6,172 nucleotides of DNA from contig CAAGJR010000164.1 of NCBI GenBank assembly GCA_900770265.1, positions 1 through 6,172 of the forward strand, in the 5' to 3' direction. How positions within the stretch are numbered: position 1 is the stretch's first letter; every line of letters starts with the position of its first letter. This DNA is from an uncultured Acidaminococcus sp. Its GTDB lineage: Bacteria; Bacillota; Negativicutes; Acidaminococcales; Acidaminococcaceae. The notes beneath the pieces are model-generated. The model made no database searches. It had not been told where the DNA came from and worked only from the letters and a program-made list of their open reading frames with translations. This document shows positions 1-6,172 of this stretch, one piece after another. The position numbers and the translations under genes are program-made.

Positions 1-803
1 CCCACCTGGTCCACGCCGGGCAGGATCTGGAACCGGTTCTCCGTGACCCCGTCGCCCACGTATTTCAGATGGCGGGCTTCCATATGGGTCTGGGACAGGG
101 GCGCATCATCGTCCTTGCCCAGGGCGAAATAATGGAACGTGCCGTTCTGGCACAGCCGGATCAGCCGCTTGTTGGTCTGGAAATTCATGAGCCGGCGGGT
201 CTTCCAGTCCTGCATCACGGAATTGGGGATCTGGGCCAGCAGGGTCTGCCGTTCCTGCATTTCCGGGAACGTCAGGGACCCGCCCTGGTCCTCCTTGTCC
301 TGCAGCTGGGACAGCCGGAAGATCTTGGGGCCGTATTCCTGGTAGTACCCCGGTTCCACCTTGCCGATGCTCTGCTTCGGCGTCCGCATGATGGTGCTGA
401 ACGCATAGATCTTCAGCCCCGGGTTGTCCTTCTTCAGCTTTTCCAGCCGCTGGACCTTTTCTTTCAGGTACTTTTCCAGATGGTGGTGCTTCCGGGAAGG
501 GACCAGGCCGCCATAGTTCAGGCTGTCCGTAGCCAGGACGGCAGCCTCTGCATGGGGCGCCTCCTGTTCCAGCCAGTTCCACAGGGCTTCATTGTTGCCC
601 TCGCCCTTCTGGCTGGCCAGGTCCTTTTCCGGCGGTACGGTCAGGGGATAGCCGGCGGCTTTGGCCGTATCCACGGTGTATTCCAGGCACACCGGACGGT
701 TGTCCAGGGGCACATACAGGATTTTAGGCGAAGCTTCTGCAGCGGAACCCAGCGTAAAACAGAGAAAACCCACTGTGAGAAGCGATTTCAATGAAAAATG
801 CAT
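1..803 (-). CDS. Secreted DUF4127-family protein, N-terminal part (gene continues beyond the left edge)
   Basis: The frame is open from an ATG at 803-801 to the window edge, giving 267 complete codons with no stop. The N-terminus looks like a Sec signal peptide: lysine at residue 6, a hydrophobic core at about 8-18 (LLTVGFLCFTL), then GSAAEA before Ser25, a plausible signal peptidase I site after Ala24. The mature part begins with KILYVPLDNRPVC (27-39), followed by TDSLNYGGLVPSR (92-104) and a STIMRTP segment. These resemble conserved DUF4127 motifs as I remember them (PLDxRP, YGGLxxSR, MRxP). A lysine/leucine/glutamate-rich helix, possibly coiled, follows at about 109-125. The family is usually around 500 residues, so roughly half is present. 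Its biochemical function is unknown to me and I assign none. The start is supported by AAGGAGG five bases upstream. The gene is divergent from uvrB, so a shared function is not implied. Family assignment is from motif memory, without a profile search. Confidence 0.8.
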   Translation of the reverse strand, partial: MHFSLKSLLTVGFLCFTLGSAAEASPKILYVPLDNRPVCLEYTVDTAKAAGYPLTVPPEKDLASQKGEGNNEALWNWLEQEAPHAEAAVLATDSLNYGGLVPSRKHHHLEKYLKEKVQRLEKLKKDNPGLKIYAFSTIMRTPKQSIGKVEPGYYQEYGPKIFRLSQLQDKEDQGGSLTFPEMQERQTLLAQIPNSVMQDWKTRRLMNFQTNKRLIRLCQNGTFHYFALGKDDDAPLSQTHMEARHLKYVGDGVTENRFQILPGVDQV

Positions 804-808
804 GTCTG

Positions 809-815
809 CCTCCTT
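809..815 (-). promoter_or_regulatory. Ribosome binding site of the DUF4127 gene
   Basis: Read on the minus strand this is AAGGAGG, a perfect Shine-Dalgarno sequence, five bases before the ATG at 803-801. It fixes the start of a gene whose reading frame leaves the window. It is stronger than the site in front of uvrB. Confidence 0.9.
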
Positions 816-830
816 TTTTCGTATCTTGTT

Positions 831-836
831 ATTATA
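831..836 (-). promoter_or_regulatory. Probable -10 box for the DUF4127 gene
   Basis: On the minus strand this reads TATAAT, a consensus sigma-A/sigma-70 -10 hexamer, preceded by GTG. The T-rich minus-strand sequence at 854-860 (TTTCTTT) sits where a -35 would be but matches TTGACA poorly. The predicted transcription start lies near 824, leaving a leader of about 20 nt before the ATG at 803. The -10 match is direct; promoter activity is inferred. Confidence 0.6.
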
Positions 837-857
837 CACTATTCTTCCATAGAAAAG

Positions 858-882
858 AAAGACTCTCCAGTCAGTTGTCTTT
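858..882. promoter_or_regulatory. Inverted repeat between the divergent promoters (candidate operator)
   Basis: AAAGAC at 858-863 is the exact reverse complement of GTCTTT at 877-882, with a 13-base spacer. A second, smaller inverted repeat, GACT-N4-AGTC, lies at 861-872 and overlaps the first. The element covers the -35 zones of both divergent promoters, where a bound regulator could affect either gene. The arms are short and AT-rich, so chance is a real possibility. There is no GC-rich stem, so it is not a convincing terminator. Confidence 0.3.
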
Positions 883-889
883 TCGCATA

Positions 890-898
890 TGATATAAT
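890..898 (+). promoter_or_regulatory. Extended -10 promoter of the uvrBAC operon
   Basis: The sequence TGATATAAT is a perfect extended -10 element: TGn followed directly by TATAAT at 893-898. At 16-18 base spacing there is no good TTGACA match (candidates around 869-876 read like GTCAGT), which suits an extended -10 promoter that depends less on a -35. Transcription would start near 905, giving a leader of about 28 nt before the uvrB ATG. The match is direct; the start site is inferred. Confidence 0.75.
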
Positions 899-905
899 GG
901 AAATT

Positions 906-915
906 GAATCGATTC
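906..915. promoter_or_regulatory. Perfect palindrome GAATCGATTC at the uvrB transcription start (candidate operator)
   Basis: A perfect 10-bp palindrome lies 7 bases downstream of the -10 box and ends 3 bases before the uvrB ribosome binding site. A repressor bound here would block initiation. It differs from the Bacillus-type LexA box (GAAC-N4-GTTC) in both half-site and spacing, so I do not call it an SOS box. Palindromes this short can arise by chance. Confidence 0.35.
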
Positions 916-918
916 TGC

Positions 919-925
919 AAAGGAG
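919..925 (+). promoter_or_regulatory. Ribosome binding site of uvrB
   Basis: AAAGGAG lies seven bases before the ATG at 933. It decides the start. The same frame is open further upstream to an ATG at 798, but those extra 45 codons run through the promoter and do not resemble a UvrB N-terminus. Confidence 0.9.
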
Positions 926-932
926 AAACATC

Positions 933-5735
<4,803 letters not shown>

Positions 5736-5739
<4 letters not shown>

Positions 5740-6172
5740 ACGACGCCATCAAGGAAACCCTGGCGGTGCTGCCCAACGCGCCGGGGGTCTACATCATGCA
5801 CGATGCGGAGGGCAAGGTCATCTACGTGGGCAAGGCCGTGATTTTGAAGAACCGGGTGCGGAGCTACTTCCGCCCGGCCAGCCAGGTGTCGCCGAAGGTA
5901 CGGGCCATCAACGCCCATGTGGCCTCCATCGAGACCATCGTCACGGCCAGCGAGATGGAAGCCCTCATCCTGGAGTGCAATCTGATCAAGAAGTACCGGC
6001 CCCGGTACAACATCGACCTGAAGGACGACAAGACGTATCCGTACCTGAAGGTCACCGTGCAGGAGGCCTATCCCCGGATGGTGCTCACCCGGCGGGTATT
6101 GAAGGACGGGGCCCGGTACTACGGCCCCTATGCGGACGCCGGGGCCCTGCGGGACACCATGAAGCTGATCCG
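5736..6172 (+). CDS. uvrC: Excinuclease ABC subunit C (UvrC), N-terminal part (gene continues beyond the right edge)
   Basis: UvrC is the nuclease that makes both incisions around a lesion held by UvrB. The window contains 145 complete codons, covering the N-terminal GIY-YIG endonuclease domain responsible for the 3' incision. Visible motifs: PGVYIM (16-21) and IYVGKA (29-34), the GIY-YIG signature; LKNRVRSYF (37-45); ALILECNLIKKYRPRYN (76-92); LKDDKTYPY (95-103); and YYGPY (128-132). By alignment from memory to Thermotoga maritima UvrC (Y29, R39, E76, N88), the catalytic residues are Y30, R40, E80 and N92, all present. The UVR domain, RNase H-like nuclease domain and helix-hairpin-helix region lie outside the window; the family is usually about 600 residues. 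The ATG at 5736 gives a standard N-terminus (MNDAIKETLAVLPNAPGVY) and forms an ATGA overlap with the uvrA stop. The end cannot be judged here. Confidence 0.97.

Noticed and set aside
69..794. 241-codon plus-strand open frame opposite the DUF4127 gene
   Set aside because: The minus-strand frame has a signal peptide, a perfect Shine-Dalgarno and family motifs. The plus-strand reading is a low-complexity shadow with no start signal.
858..884. Possible intrinsic terminator (stem followed by TTTTC)
   Set aside because: The stem is six AT-rich pairs with a 13-base loop, there is no real U-tract, and the genes on either side diverge, so none is expected to end here.
798..932. 45-codon N-terminal extension of UvrB from an ATG at 798
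   Set aside because: It would translate through both promoters, lacks a ribosome binding site and adds residues absent from UvrB proteins. The ATG at 933 has a good site and the standard N-terminus.
5829..5870. GKAVILKNR in UvrC, where E. coli and B. subtilis have GKAK at the same place
   Set aside because: The lysine replaced by Val35 is not one of the catalytic residues, which are all present, and as far as I recall hydrophobic residues occur there in clostridial UvrC proteins. It looks like family variation.

Overview
This window looks like an ordinary chromosomal housekeeping segment. It holds the nucleotide excision repair genes uvrB, uvrA and the 5' part of uvrC, in that order on the + strand, plus the 5' part of a divergent gene for a secreted DUF4127-family protein on the - strand. 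The coding DNA is GC-rich, with strong preference for G or C at third codon positions (CTG, ATC, GCC, CGG). The protein sequences resemble Firmicutes homologues: UvrA has a CxxC zinc ligand pair near residue 122, and UvrC has a GKAxxLKNRVRSYF segment. A GC-rich Firmicute with Gram-positive-type ribosome binding sites and a uvrB-uvrA-uvrC cluster suggests a member of the Negativicutes (Acidaminococcus/Megasphaera-like). That placement is inference, and the genus is not determined.

Layout: 1-803 (-) is the N-terminal 267 codons of a DUF4127 protein with a signal peptide, running off the left edge. 804-932 is an AT-rich divergent intergenic region. It carries a -10 box for each direction, ribosome binding sites for both genes, a perfect 10-bp palindrome at the likely uvrB transcription start, and a dyad between the two promoters. 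933-2927 (+) is complete uvrB (664 aa). 2920-5739 (+) is complete uvrA (939 aa), overlapping uvrB by 8 nt. 5736-6172 (+) is the first 145 codons of uvrC, overlapping uvrA by 4 nt (ATGA) and running off the right edge.

The three uvr products form one pathway. UvrA2 with UvrB finds bulky or helix-distorting lesions, UvrA leaves, UvrB stays on the DNA, and UvrC is recruited to cut on both sides of the lesion. The overlapping reading frames imply one mRNA with translational coupling from the promoter upstream of uvrB. I see no canonical GAAC-N4-GTTC (Bacillus-type) LexA box in the intergenic region, so SOS control is not evident. I found no RNA genes, mobile elements, CRISPR arrays or intrinsic terminators. 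I did not find a novel system; the less explained items are the DUF4127 gene, the candidate operator sequences and an Ile-Leu codon-pair pattern.
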